Assembly: GCF_001632365.1 (NCBI RefSeq)
Contig: NW_024468564.1
Span: 7,532 to 71,531, forward strand
Direction: 5' to 3'
Length of the DNA stretch: 64,000 bases
Source: Laetiporus sulphureus 93-53
Lineage: Eukaryota; Basidiomycota; Agaricomycetes; Polyporales; Laetiporaceae
The notes beneath the pieces are model-generated. The model saw nothing but the letters and a program-made list of their open reading frames with translations. It searched no databases and was not told the origin of the DNA. Both the position numbers and the translations under genes were made by a program. Shown here piece by piece: positions 37,201 to 49,572 of the stretch (positions are counted from its first letter, which is position 1; every line of letters starts with the position of its first letter).

Positions 37201-38506
37201 CTGGCATCGGACTCCACGGTTGCCAGGGTTTATGCCTTGAATAGATCATCGAGCAGTGAGCAGACGTTGTCCGAACGACAGAAGCTGGCGATGGCTACGC
37301 ATGGTCTGGACGCTGGCTTGTTGCAAGGGGGCAAGGTTATCCTGTTAGAGAGTGACGTTGCTTCGACGAACCTCGGTCTTGCTGAAGATGTGTATGAGGA
37401 GGTCAGTAGTCTAACTGTTCTCTCCTCATAAGCAAAGCTGATATGTTTATGCGACAGATGCGCCAAAGTGTGACGCACATTATACACAACGGTAGTTCTC
37501 ATCCAGGTTCCTCGTTGATCATTGATCTCATTTGACGTCCACAGCCTGGCCCGTGGATTTCAACCTATCTCTGGCATCGTTCGAAAGGAGCGTGAAAGGT
37601 TTACGCTCTCTCATCGACTTTGCGCTTGGGTCTCCTCGAGCAACTCCCCCGAAGTTGCTGTTCATGAGCTCTATCAGCGTTTTCCGCAGTGCGTAATGCA
37701 TCAATGCTATATCCGAACGATTCATAGGCTGACCATTTCTTAGACCTTCAGGGCGGTGATGTGCAGACCGAAAGCCAGATCGGACCCACAGTAGCAGCTG
37801 GAACCGGTTATTCCGAATCGAAATGGATAGCGGAAGAGATCCTCTGCCGTGCTTCTGCAGCAACCACTCTCACGTCTGTGATCGTTCGTATTGGTCAAAT
37901 ATGCGGTGGTCCCGACGGGGCATGGAACGCCAGAGAGTGGTTCCCTTCTCTCGTAAAGAGTGCTCAGAAGCTAGGCTGTTTCCCCGATGATCAGAGGGTG
38001 CGCCATTGATTCTCTACGTCCTCTTGCAAAACAAACTAATGCATAACTCGCAGACGGTGGATTGGATCCCGATCGATATTGCTGCGACAGCAGTGACCCA
38101 GTTTCGTGGTGTTTCACGCACATGCTTCGTTCACCTCGTCCACCCCCGTCCCGTGTCTTGGTCATCCATCGCCGCCGTCGTCGCGAACGATCTGTCTGTC
38201 AAGCTCGTTTCATACAAGCAGTGGTTGACAGCTCTGGAACAAGCACGTAGTAAAATGTCCGGGGATGACGATGATGAGACGAGGCCCCTTCGCGCCCTCC
38301 CCGCGCTGCTACTTCTGCCTTTCTTCCAATCAGTCCTGAAGGCGCCAGGAGCGCATGCCTTGGGCTTCCCCATGCTCGAAACCACTCATGCGATTAGCTC
38401 AGCTGCCGTCCTGCGAGATCCCCGTCTGCGGCAGTTGCGCTCGGGCGACGTGAAGAGTTGGTTGGCTTATTGGCACAAGGTTGGGTTGTTGTCGATGCCT
38501 GCGTAA
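34299..38506 (+). CDS. NRPS-like adenylating carboxylic acid reductase (A-T-R)
   Basis: This is a three-domain enzyme that activates a carboxylic acid as its AMP ester, loads it on a phosphopantetheine arm and reduces it with NADPH to an aldehyde. There is no condensation domain. The ATG sits in a good context (CACCATGG). Adenylation motifs are HSSGSTAFPKPIHVTH (A3), LYGSTEAGVMSPVLP (A5), YGRTDDQIMHNTGEK (A8) and TAKGTPRRHAV with the A10 lysine. The carrier motif is HGCDSLQATW, its serine codon split by an intron near 36810. The reductase has TGTTGNLGCRVLAEL (NADP-binding) and YSESKW (Tyr-x-x-x-Lys catalytic pair). It ends GLLSMPA at 38506. About fifteen introns were checked and all join in frame, near 1,050 residues in total. 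The substrate is unknown. The neighbouring P450s and the GMC oxidase suggest an aryl or fatty acid-derived metabolite. Confidence 0.9.
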
Positions 38507-38919
38507 AGATTATGTCTGTATGACGCGACCTGTTGTGATAATTTGATGTTGGCGGGATACATCATCGATCAGATTCATTGTGTGGTTAAAATACGCCGTT
38601 TCAAGTTTCATGTCCGAGATGCATGTGCTGAACTTCTGCCTTCGCATCGCTTAACGACGTGTGAAACCGGCCTCGGGAGAAACCAACGAATCAATCAAAC
38701 AAGGGTGTGGATTACTGATTCCGTCTCTTAAGCGTGTCAGAAACTGATACGGGATGTCATACGGCAGTGCAGTTTTAGTGTTGCTTTTCAGATCTGAGGA
38801 CACGTTATGTCATGAATGTCTAATAGGTTGACAACGCATTCTGATCGCAGCGCAAACGCTATTGACGTTGTGCCGTGTTCGGCCGAAACGGGCAATGCAA
38901 TGTTATACGCGGCATATGT

Positions 38920-40345
38920 CTACAAAAAACTCCTCTCTCTCACGTCAAGAGGCCGTCCATCCAATACAGACCAAATGGCATCTGCCAGCTTGTCGGGATG
39001 AGTTTGCAAGATCTGTTCTCGCGTACACGCGCGGACACGGAGTGACAGTCAGCAGAGCCGCAAACTGAGCAAAAAAGCGAGACTGACCAGATGCCCCGCA
39101 CCCTCAACGAACGTAGTAGACGTCTGCAGGCCCTGCGTCCCCGCAGAGAGCACGTGATCTTTGATTCTCCTCGGTCTACTTTCGCTTAGCGTCGAGGCAG
39201 AAAGGAAAAGGAAAAGACATATACGTACATGTAGTCGTCGACGTCACCATATATCATATGCACAGGGTTTGTGGCACTAAGGACGGAGAGATAGTTATAT
39301 CCGCGGACGCGAGCTGCGTTGTCTTGATCGCGATAGCATGCCTAGAGGATCACACGAGCCGGATGTCATAGCGTCAACACGGATCTCATGAGCTACAGTA
39401 TTGGAGAGTGGCGTACGGCTTCTTGGTCCTTTGTGCACTTCAGGGTAACGCCTTCCGTCTTGTCTGGGTACTCCGCCGTTGGCAAGTCCCGCATGCCATG
39501 CGTCTAATCGCATATTGGGCTGTGAATGAGTGACTGGTGCCCTAAATGGCTCAGCACATACCATATAAATCTGAAGCACTCTGGGATTCCAAGCTTTGAA
39601 GTTGGCACGAGATCGGAGCCATGCAAACGCCTCCTCGCGAGATGGGAATACGTCGCGCCGCTTTTCTGCCCCTGCGATGAGAGCAGCCTTGAAGTTTTGA
39701 GGGAGTTCAAAGTCTCCGGATGGCGTGGTCATGGGCTCTATCAACACGAAAGACTGAATTTTGGGTTTCGGCCAGTAAGTCATGCAGAGCGTCCTGGGAG
39801 GGGGGGGAATGAATGACAACGATGGTATGTCACGCTGGAAACTTACAACGCGACTGCTCCCATGGAATGACCTATACCAACGAGCCTCCGTGTGCTGAAG
39901 TCAACGTCGATTCCGCTGCCATGCCCAGACAGGAGAATATGGACGGCACGCGCATAGTCCTCTATGCTAACTGCATTCGCAGGAGGTCAGCCGCCACAAC
40001 TCCTGGCGAAAGAATGGGAGCAGACGTACAGTAATGGTAACCCCACTTCAGTGTGTGCTCATTCAACACTGCAGCATCTCCGTGGTTGGGGCAGTCCATG
40101 CTCCACACGTCACGAATCTTCACTCTGTGCATGCCCCTGGCGGACCTCTGGGAGAGTCTGTACAAAGACTCAATCACCGGTTCCCAATGTTCCTTGTGGT
40201 GGCCCGCGCCGTGAGCCAAGATGAGTGTGAGCGCATCCGGATCTTCAGAGGAGATGCGCGGCTCCCAGTATCGCTTTACTGCGATACGGAGGGGAAAGTC
40301 TGGACGGGCGTCACATACCAGAGCCTGCGAATGGAGGAGTATCAT
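38920..40345 (-). CDS. Alpha/beta hydrolase (AB hydrolase-1 family)
   Basis: This is a serine hydrolase with an oxyanion region LTLILAHGAGHHKEHWEPV near the N-terminus, the sequence VWSMDCPNHGDAAVLN, the nucleophile elbow GIGHSMGAVAL, an acid region near NPVHMIYGDVDDY, and a histidine in TFVEGAGHL. The start MILLHSQALVC is at 40345. The end (LDVRERSFL, stop at 38920) follows several short introns. The protein is about 360 residues with no signal peptide. The family in Agaricomycetes is poorly characterised; esterase or thioesterase-like roles are possible. It is convergent with the adenylating reductase, with stop codons about 410 bases apart, so it may release or trim a pathway intermediate. 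That role is inference from position only. Confidence 0.75.
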
Positions 40346-42202
40346 GACTGTGTCGTCTGACCAGGAGCGAACACAGTGCCTGAGTGGTAGGTACGTCGTG
40401 CAGCTCTAGAATGAAAGAGGTGATTAAATATATTGGAAACGAGGATCATCGGAATGCAATTGAGCGAACTCGTCAGCACTGCTAAGGGCGGGTTCCCCCT
40501 TCGGGATGACTGGTGATCATCGCAGAGTTTTATTGTTGAGAGTAGGTTCTGATGAAACTCATTTGGAAAGACTTGCTGTGGCCGTGCGGAGATTAATAGA
40601 TGTCATCCGCGTTGGTCGCGTTATGCCGAAACTTTGAGGTTCTGCATTCCGCAACGGCGGCAAGCCCTGTTTGGGCCTCGCGCCTAGACCTTCTAAGCTT
40701 CGCACGCAATCCACAGCGGCGTTCATCTGTATGAAGAAATTGCGTATATCTTGGAAGCAGAACTTCCGGTCCATGGATCACGCGTGAGACCAAGAACCTG
40801 ATAATCAGAGTCGTGCCGTGCCTTGGGAAAGAAGGACATGCTCGGGTTCACTGGGACTGGAACATCCATTTCCGACCCACCTGTGACTGATGATCATTTT
40901 GTGAGTTGGGAGGCCTGATTCGTTAAGGGACTAAGCAGGCGCGAAGAGACTGAGCTGTCGGCGGCAAATGATGTAAGTTTCATGATCAAAACGGATGTGA
41001 AAAGGCTGGGCACTTTCTGTGAAGCTGCCGCATCTCGTTGGATAGCTACTTCTACCGATAGGAAGCGTTTACTGGTCGATACTAAGATCATACAGCTAGC
41101 TTGAGATTGTGAGTAGCCATGACACGGACATGATTTCTTGGTCGGAGGGGGGTGAGTAGGGGTGCACAAATATGTGGCTGTTGACGGTGAGAGCTACGCG
41201 GGAGCACGCGGCACGTACGCGTAGAAACCGCCACTGGCTGGTGACAGATGCATTGCACTGTGTGACTGTGTGACAGTAGTTGACAATGTATTGAACGCTT
41301 TGATTCAGCAAAATAATCGAGTGGTGAGATTTTATTTGCGGCGTTACATAATCGCCCGATGTAACCGAGTCAACCAGCTTTACATTGTTGCGCGCGCTCG
41401 TAAACTCCGAAGCTTCATACTCGGCGAAATGGCCGCTGCGGAGCTGCCCTTCCTGCGAAAAGTCAGCGCCTTGGATCACACCCTGTATTCTGTGAAGATA
41501 TGGGGAATGGAACTTGTTGGAGAGCGGCAAAGTAGAGCGCTGATGCGGGGCAGATCTCATAGCCTCAGCGCGGCTCACCTTTGGCGAGGTACTTCGCAGA
41601 TGCTTCTTCGCATCTTTGGCCATTGCAGTGTTCTCGCGGATACGACGCGAATCGGACATCAATCAATGATACGGACACCTCGGGCGTCTCCACGTCTCCA
41701 CTTCAGGGTGCAATTGAGCTGGTCAGATTATGATCGCAGAATTTCTGACTTTCTCCTGACATCGTGGCAGTTGTTCCATTCCTGGGCGCGGATGATCAAG
41801 GTCCTGATCCGTTCAACATAAGTTTCAAATTCTGGCGGCCTTCCTTCCGCCATACGCGGGCATGACAGAAACCTTTCAGCGTGTCTGGACTGGACCACTT
41901 GGAGGCCGGACGCCAACGAGAACATCTGTCAACCAGGGCCTCTCCAGAGTGTTCACTTCGGCGGTAGAATGGGATCGAGCGGGCCAGGACTGAGCAGCGA
42001 TACCCACGGCGGACTCTGCGCAAGGTTTTCCAAGTGCCGCTCTCTGATGATCTGCCGCGAGGAGTACGAGTTCTCCTGGTGATGTATCGATGATTTAGCT
42101 CGCGCTTCCTAGTTCTTCCATCATGGTCTGGTTCTTCGGCGTTCACCTCGCGTTGCCTTATAACTCATCATCCACGGGGGATCTGCACACATTCTTGCAG
42201 CC
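40346..42202. other. Intergenic; duplicated GMC promoter at right end
   Basis: From about 41926 to 42202 the sequence is the inverted duplicate of 28491-28737 and acts as the upstream region of the GMC gene. A minus-strand frame at 41096-41662 (MSDSRRIRENTAMAKDAKKH) is long but unrecognised. Possible splice sites inside it could make it a small gene; support is weak. Confidence 0.4.
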
Positions 42203-45123
42203 ATGAGTACCAAGCTTGCTAGCAGTGCTGATGTCGCCGATAAGAAGTTCGACTTTGTGATCATTGGTGAGCGGCATCTGTTCTTTCTTCTTGCAGTTCT
42301 ATTCACCTACGGCTGCGACATGAAGGCGGCGGAGTGAGTGTTCTCCAGAGTTAAGCTGACCTTGCACTCACTGTGACACAGACCGCTGGTCTCGCACTCG
42401 CCAATAAACTGAGCGAGAACAAGAATGTGACGGTCGCAGTTTTGGAAGCCGGCAAGGCACACCTCAATGATCCGCTCATCCGTATGTTCGCTAGCTATGC
42501 ATGTCATCTCCACGTCTGACCCAGCACACATACAGTCAATGTCAACTTGTGGCCGTTCCAGATGGTGCAGGAAGAATACAACTGGATGTTCACGACTGTT
42601 CCGCAAAGCAAGGCCGCGAACGGGCAGATTCTGTGGAGCCGGTGCGTGACGTCGGGCTGATCCCGCTCTGGAGGGACGATCACTGATGGACAGCCTCAAG
42701 TGGCAAGGGATTGGGTGGATCGACGACCATGAATCTCCTGATGTGGACGAGGCCGCATCGCGAGGACATTGAGAGTTCGTATCAGCCTCTGGATACGGTA
42801 CGTCTACTGATGAGATGCCTGCAGCGATCGGAAGGCTGGGGAACCCCGGGTGGAGCTGGAACCGGTTCTACGAATATTCAAAGAAGACGGAGAGGTGAGT
42901 TCTCCGTGTGAGGTCGGTGAGTAGCACTGATGAAGAGCTGGGAACAGGTACGTTCCCACGGAGCCGGTCGAACCTGTTCCTTTCAAAGGCGTGTACAAGC
43001 CGCAGTCTGTGGGCCACAATGGTGAGACGATCGGCTGCCAAGGGCAAATCAGATGCTCACATCGTCATCGAAGGTCCCATTCCGATCTCGTTCGCACCTA
43101 CTAGCTCGAACGCGGAGCTTCCCTTCCAGAAGGTCCGTCTTCTATTTGAGTCCGTGAAGCTACCTCTCACATAGCGGCTACAGAGCATGCAGAAATCTGG
43201 ATTCGACGTGCCTAGCGACACGGTATGTCGACGTTATATCGACCCACGTAGCTAACATCGGTCATATGCCTATTTCAGTTTAGTGGAGAGGTGTGTGTAC
43301 TCGACGTTGTGGACCTATGTTGCATGACTGACGCAGTCCTGTCCAGATCGCTGGGACGTGGAAGGTGCCTTCGATCGTTGATCCCGAGACCGGTCACCGA
43401 AGCTATTCCGCGAACGTGAGCAACCTACTAAACATGCGAAGGGCGATGAACTGACGATTCGGTTGACAGGGATACCTGCTTCCGGTCATTGACCGCCCGA
43501 ACCTCAAAGTGTTGACTGAAGCATATGTCACTCGGGTGATCACCTCTAAGAAGGGCGACAAGGTCGTGGCGGAGAGCGTAGAATTCGACTATGGTGAGAA
43601 GATCTACAAGGTCAACGTTGGAAAGGAGGCTATTCTGTCGGCTGGGTGAGTGTCCATCGAGGACACACGTCCTGTAAACTAATGAAGCGTGTTGGTCAGC
43701 ACTATCAAGTCTCCTCAGATCCTGGAGCTCAGCGGAATCGGTGATCGCAAGGTTTTGGAGAAGCTCGGAGTGGCCGTGCAGAATCATCTGCCGTCCGTCG
43801 GAGAGAATGTCGGCGACAAGATCACCGCGCAAGTGATAGTCGGTCCGTGTCAGCCATCCTCATCTTATTGCATTTCTCAATTCCTCTCCAGAGATGACCG
43901 CCGAGTCCAACGTGGTCAGCAGCAACCTCCTCGCTGACCCTGCCTTCCACGCGAAGCTGCGCGAGTCACTGTGGGTAACTGCTCTGATGCTCGTGTCTTG
44001 GATGCTGACACGTCTCGCAGCCCGGGCCTCAAGGGTGATTTCCCGTTGCTCACGACGGGTGTCACGTTCATGCCTCTCCAGAAGTTCTCCAACCGAGCGG
44101 ACGAGATCATCGCAGGGTTGCGCTCGCGTATCTCGAAGGCGACGCCTGAGCTGAAGGAGGCGTTGGAGGCACAGCTGCGCCTGCTTGAGAACGACACGGT
44201 GCCCGACATCGAAGTGATCACGACACCGTTTATTCTGGAGCCCCCGGGTGAGTTACGGGCTTTCCTGCTGTACACTGTAAAGCTAATCGTTCGTCCAGTC
44301 AAGGACAAGGCTTACATCCTGTTCGCGCTCTGCCTCTGTCATCCGTTCTCGCGCGGTTCCATCGTCAGTATCGTTGTGAACTGGACAATGTCCCCCATTC
44401 ACTAACTCGCTTTTCTCTTCTGTAGCACGCCAAGTCTGTCAACGCGAAGGACTCGCCCGCAATCGACCCACAGTACTTCACGGAGCCAGCCGATCTCGAG
44501 ATCCTGCTCGATGCGGTCAAGTTCGTGCGCAAGGTGGACGAGGTGCCTCCGTTCAAGGACGTGGTCGCTCGGGAGATCCTTCCGGGACCCAATGTGGTCA
44601 CCGATGACCAGATGCGCGGTCAGTGTCGTTGCTCCTTTGCACGTTTGGCGCGTTGTCTTACTGCTGTCCCGCCTGTGACAGAGACCATAAAGAAGAACCT
44701 CGCGACCATTTGGCGTATGTGTCTTGCTGTTATCGCGTGTGACACTCTATGACATGAGAGGTTTAGATACTAATGGAAGCCTGTCAATGCTTCCCGAGGG
44801 CAAGGGCGGCGCTGTCGATTCGAAACTGAAGGTTGGCTTACACAGGTTCCGTGATTTGCTGTTTGCTTATTCCGCTTTAGCTCTATGGTACTACGAACAT
44901 ACGCGTCGTGGACATGTCGGTCTTCCCGTTGCCGATCGGTGCTCATCCTCAGTGTAAGTGCACGCTCAGGGACTCGTTGGTCATTGGCTGACGGTGGTGA
45001 ATCTAGCGGCCGTATATGCTCTCGCTGAGCAAGGCAAGTGAATTGCGTGCTCATTACTGTGGAGGTATGCTAAGGGGATTTACAACAGCTGGCGATGTCA
45101 TCAAGGAGGAGTACAAGTTGTAA
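42203..45123 (+). CDS. GMC oxidoreductase in the biosynthetic region
   Basis: This is an FAD-dependent alcohol oxidase or dehydrogenase of the GMC family. The FAD motif is KKFDFVIIGGGTAGLALANK, assembled over two introns, ending AVLEAGKAH. Then come WSRGKGLGGSTTMNLLMWTR (first signature), NPGWSWNRFYEYSKK, the second signature IKSPQILELSGIG, then VGENVGDKITAQV. The catalytic stretch is HTNGSLSMLP, followed by TNIRVVDMSVFPLPIGAHPQ with the second histidine. It ends KEEYKL at 45123. More than fifteen exons join in frame, with several very short ones (for example FSGE near 43280), and the length is about 600 residues. There is no signal peptide. It is distinct in sequence from the tandem GMC pair at 1.8-11.5 kb. 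Oxidation of an alcohol made after the adenylating reductase step would fit the neighbourhood. Confidence 0.85.
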
Positions 45124-46677
45124 GCAGTCTGAAGGATCATGTGAAGTCTCTGTCTCTTTCCGCGTGTCACTCGATGTGAATTCAATTTGTACGATATTCG
45201 TTACGTGGTTGGTCGCTGTCGAATGTAATCGATATGATGAATGGATTGATCGGTCGGACCGAACTGCATGTATCAAATTCGGCAATTCTGGCGAGCTTGA
45301 TGAGCATGCGCAGCGGGTATGAAAGCCGAACCAATGCCAAATGTCAACAGGAACCTTCCGCGACCATGTTGCGGCTCCCTGCGAAAGTGGTAGCACGAGC
45401 AGTCTAGATTGTGATGCAAAGTCCGAGCATCTGTGGAAGGCGCCATAACGCTTTGCCATTCCCACCTGGAGCCGAATGAGAGGTGCCACGTTAGCGCTCG
45501 GTACGCATGAGACGCGAGCCTGGAGCGGTTTGGCCGAACGGCTTGAACGCAGCTGAGATGTCAGGACCCTCGGCTGTCACTGTTGCTTGATGATTGCCCT
45601 GAGATCTGCAAGCATTCCAACAGATATGGGTGCGGACGATTCTCAACTTGCTGTGGAATCAATCAATCAGTTCTTATTTTGCTTTGATAGCGATCTGCAG
45701 ACTCCGAGGTAAGGCCCGCGTGATCGTCAGATGTTGTTGATCATGAAGTTCACGCTCAGGCAGGTGCCGGAGGCAACTTTGACGCGGCGTGCATGTGGCC
45801 CACAAGTAGTTCACTCCGTCGCACAGGTTTCAGTGGGAGTACGGTCGGACGCGATGTGTACTCTTTTGGCGCGCTGGGCCTCAAACGGTGAGAGGCAGTG
45901 TTCAGCGCTCTCTGCACGCCATGATGGCTTCGCATGTGAGGCAAATCACGTTCAATCAGAATCAAGAGGCACGAGAAGCGCATCTTTCCGTCCTTGTATT
46001 TGGTCTCGACTCTCACCCACTTCCAATCGGCTGTCATTTTGTGGGAATAGGAGTGTTGAGGACGGGAGTGCTGAGGGCGAACCTAGATGGAGACGCCACA
46101 ACGATACTAACAGCCGAGAGGACCGAGTCGCCGACCACTCATGCTCCGATCAGAAAGCGCCAGTGCGCCAGCGGTTATCGGCTCTAGGCACGCTAGGAAG
46201 CCAGTTACCACTCTACAAGTCCTGTCATTGATGATCATGCGGATACATTTTTCTGATCCGATCTTTGCAACGTGTGAAGGCGATGAAGGTTCGTGCGGGA
46301 ATAAAAAGTTTTTTGCACATCTGTAAGTACGGTGAAACGCGAAACATTGATGCTCTCTCAGACTTCTTTTCCAGCTGATGTGGCATGGAAACGAAGTTGA
46401 TGCGCTGTGCCTTAGGTCTTTTCTGTAGCGGCCTAGCAGGCACACGACGATCCATACAGACGCCGACATCAAGCGTCAGCAAATGGCGACGAAGCACGTC
46501 CGGAGCGCGGTTTTGGTTTATATTGAGGCGCCGCCCTAACAGGCGTAGGATAATTTGAGCGTTCATGGCTTGATGGCGGCGACGAAGCGTCACTATGAAA
46601 CGTGATAAGAACGGTTTCTTCGCTCCTCGGAGCGCTTTCTCCTTTTCTTCCATCTCATTCCTTTCCTCCTGGGCAGA
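45124..46677. other. Duplicated intergenic region, no gene recognised
   Basis: From about 45730 onward this pairs with 26633-27450 in the left arm. An insertion or deletion of about 86 bases near 45750-45830 separates the arms. The long minus-strand frame at 46225-46842 is not preserved in the left arm and overlaps the DUF6534 5' exons, so I regard it as chance. Confidence 0.5.
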
Positions 46678-48411
46678 ATGACAACGTCTTTGGAGGTCAG
46701 ACTGCTGTACGTTCTTAACTGATACGTTTCCATCAACCAGCTCATGTTGACCATTGCAGCACGGGCCCAGAGGTCGGGATTTCTTTCGTCTCCTCGTATC
46801 GCTCATGCTGATTACGAAATAGTTTCTGGGGATGCTCCTCAATTGGGCATTGCTTGGAATGTTGTTTGTTCAAGTCTGTGAGTCTGTGATCAATCATCTC
46901 TACCATCATTCTATGTTCATTCAAGCACGAAGATATATACCACGTCTGCTTCCCAAAGGACCCCCTCTCGTTGAGACTCTTTGGCAAGTTTTGTTTGATT
47001 TCGTGAATGCATGTGAATTGCTGATTTGTTTTGATATTGATACAGTCTATGGAGTGCTTATCTATGAGATCATCCAATCCGCTCTCATCGCTGCGGTCGG
47101 CTTCGACTACTATGTCTACGATTATGGCGACGTCTCAGGACTAACAACGTACCACAACGGATGGTTCAGCGTCCCCGTGATGTGCGGCGTCATGTCTGCT
47201 GCGGTGCAATGCTTTTTTGCTTGGAGAATTTGGGTCATATCGAAACTCCGAATCCTTGTAGGAGCCATTGTTACCGTATGTCAATGTTTTCAAGCGTTTG
47301 CGAGAGTGTCTACATCTCATTTCAACGATAGATCGCCCTTGCCCAAATGTCGATTGCGATTGTGGGAGGCGTGAAGGTGAGTAATATCTTCAGTATCCAG
47401 CATAACAATATTGATGTCTTTGCAGCTGAAGCTTCTGACGTCGACTTCCGATGAGAATACCGTGACACCCTACATTGATGTAAGTTCGTATCTTGTTACG
47501 GTGCATTCATCTGAGGGACTGACATATTCAGGCATGGCTTGCTGGCAGCGCACTAGATGACATTATTATCGCCATCAGTATGACGATCTTCGTACGTACA
47601 TTGCACCTGTTCATCAGCCGCCATCACTATACCTTCATAACGTTTCCAGCTATCGAGAGCAAAAAAGGGCTTCAAGGCATCGGACGCGCTTCTCAATCGT
47701 CTGATTACCCTTGTCATCGAGACTGGGTCATTGACAGGTGCTCCACTTCCGCACTAAGATCTCGCGAATATGCGATAACTCAAATCACTGATAGCTACAA
47801 TTGCGACGATCGATTTGATTCTGTTCACCACGAAGCCGGTACGTTTGTTGTGCCGTTTTTGTCTTAGAAAGTCCCCTCATGCCTTTGCAGCAAACTTACC
47901 TGCACACAGCTCCGTATGTACCCCACTATATATTCTTTTTTCATACCTCATCTTCACGCTCCCAGGGTGCTGGTGTTGTCGAAGCTGTGAGCTCTCATTG
48001 AAATAATCGTTGACAATTGCTGATGGGCCTGTAGATACGCAAATACCTTACTGATTAACTTCAATAATCGAGCCGTGCAGCGCCGTCCCGACGACACTAT
48101 CATTTCATTATCCAGGGTTCAACCGGAGGCCTCTGTGTCCAGTAACACGCCACCAGAATACAGCGTCAGCAGAGGCTTCAAGATAGAGGTGGTGCGAGAG
48201 ACATATACGGACACCGCAGTGAGTTGAACATACTTCATTGGCAAGCATCCAATTTATGGCGTCTAAACGCAAGGGCGGCATGGTGGTGCGCAATGCGGAT
48301 GCAGCATCGGAAGATGATATTGAGCCCATCAAACGTACGTTTTGCACTGATGGACGGTGCACGTTGCCTAATCGTTTCTTTCTTTCAGCACATTCCCTTA
48401 GGGACTGCTGA
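46678..48411 (+). CDS. DUF6534 membrane protein, right-arm copy
   Basis: This is the near-identical partner of the minus-strand gene at 24893-26632. Exons give FLGMLLNWALLGMLFVQV, IYHVCFPKDPLSLRLF, VYGVLIYEIIQSALIAAVGF, HNGWFSVPVMCGVMSAAVQ, CFFAWRIWVISKLRILVGAI, IALAQMSIAIVGGVK, TSTSDENTVTPYID, ASDALLNRLITLVIETGSLT, TIDLILFTTKP, YANTLLINFNNRAVQRR and a tail ending HSLRDC at 48411. Seven hydrophobic helices are visible. The intron after RLF has a GC donor (TTTG|GCAAGT), shared with the left copy. Both copies keep the frame and the last short exon, so both may be functional. The start at 46678 is tentative. Function is unknown. Confidence 0.7.
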
Positions 48412-49572
48412 TCGAATGTTCACGGGAAAGCATACTGGAAGCCGGATTCAACTCCGGACTTGGCTATCGATCGCGCGATTGGTCCGTGAAATGGAGTTCA
48501 ACCTCCATGAACACACTATGGGCTACGACTACTATGAATTGCACATTCCTATGGTTGCCGCGACAGTTTCTCCGTATGCCCGATCCACACTGTTATCCTG
48601 GTCGCGTTTGCTCGAATGGCTCTGCCCGCGCACATGTCGCAGGTGTAAATATTCGGCTAAAGAACATGTACTATGGTCTCGTAAGCAACTCCTGTCGACA
48701 CTCCGACTACTCCTTCCCTCGGCATGTTCTCTCGATATTTTTAGCTTATATGGAACTCGCTGGGGACACGCTTTGCTTAGCGAGCAGTTACCTAGGTGCT
48801 AATTTCACATAGGTCTTGAGCGACTGTCAATATGATCTCGTTCCAAGATATCGAGCTGCGGTAGTAAGATTCTATCGTCGCCATCCACTACTGTTTTCGA
48901 GCTCAGCGGCATCAGGGCATAACCGGTTGCCGGCATTTAATGCCTGAACGACCGCTCGCGCATTACGCTGGATTGCTCGTAAATATGTTCCCTGATTAAT
49001 CGAGATATCGGCCGTCTTTGGGCCCTTCGCTTCTACCTATGGGTGATATAGGAAGTCTATACTCGAAGGCGACATACGAAAAACAGACACTCAGAAAGGT
49101 ACGTCTACGCCCTCCTCAGGCCGTGCATTGTTATTCACAACGATAGCCGTCGTCACATACATGGCACTGATGTTGCCACTTTGTCCCTGTAATGATGGAA
49201 AAATCATGCATGAAGTCTCTTCCTCGCTTCGCCGTGTTTGTCAGGTTCACGATTTGGCCTGATGGTGCTCAGCGGGCGATCGTACACCGATGAGCACAGC
49301 AACGTAGTCATTCTATGTGCTTGCGGTGTCTTCATTCTGCAAGGTGAGGATGCGTTGTGCAGGGCCGTGCACATGCGCAGGAGGTATGGACATACGGACA
49401 TATGTGCAACGATGTGGACGATGCACCATAAATATAGACTGATATATGCGCAGTGTATGAAGCTCGCCGTCGGCGGAACGTCGCTTGTGAACGCTGGAGA
49501 GATCACGCCCATTAATGCATGCCAATCGGTTCCGCATACATATACACCCATGACGGGTCCACGTGGCTTGTA
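48412..49572. other. End of right arm, no gene recognised
   Basis: To about 49180 this corresponds to 24050-24892. Frames are disrupted relative to the left arm. Beyond it lies the 3' flank of the minus-strand membrane protein gene. Confidence 0.45.

Larger units (their letters stand above)
41926..49180 (+). repeat. Large inverted duplication, right arm
   Basis: It matches the left arm (24050-28737) on the opposite strand. This arm keeps the whole GMC gene, which the left arm has lost, then the DUF6534 gene and a tail ending near 49180. The two arms point away from each other and enclose about 13.2 kb holding P450 2, the adenylating reductase and the hydrolase. Confidence 0.85.

Noticed and set aside
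46225..46842. 205-codon minus-strand open frame
   Set aside because: It is not preserved in the matching left-arm sequence and overlaps the 5' exons of the DUF6534 gene. It has no recognisable domain.
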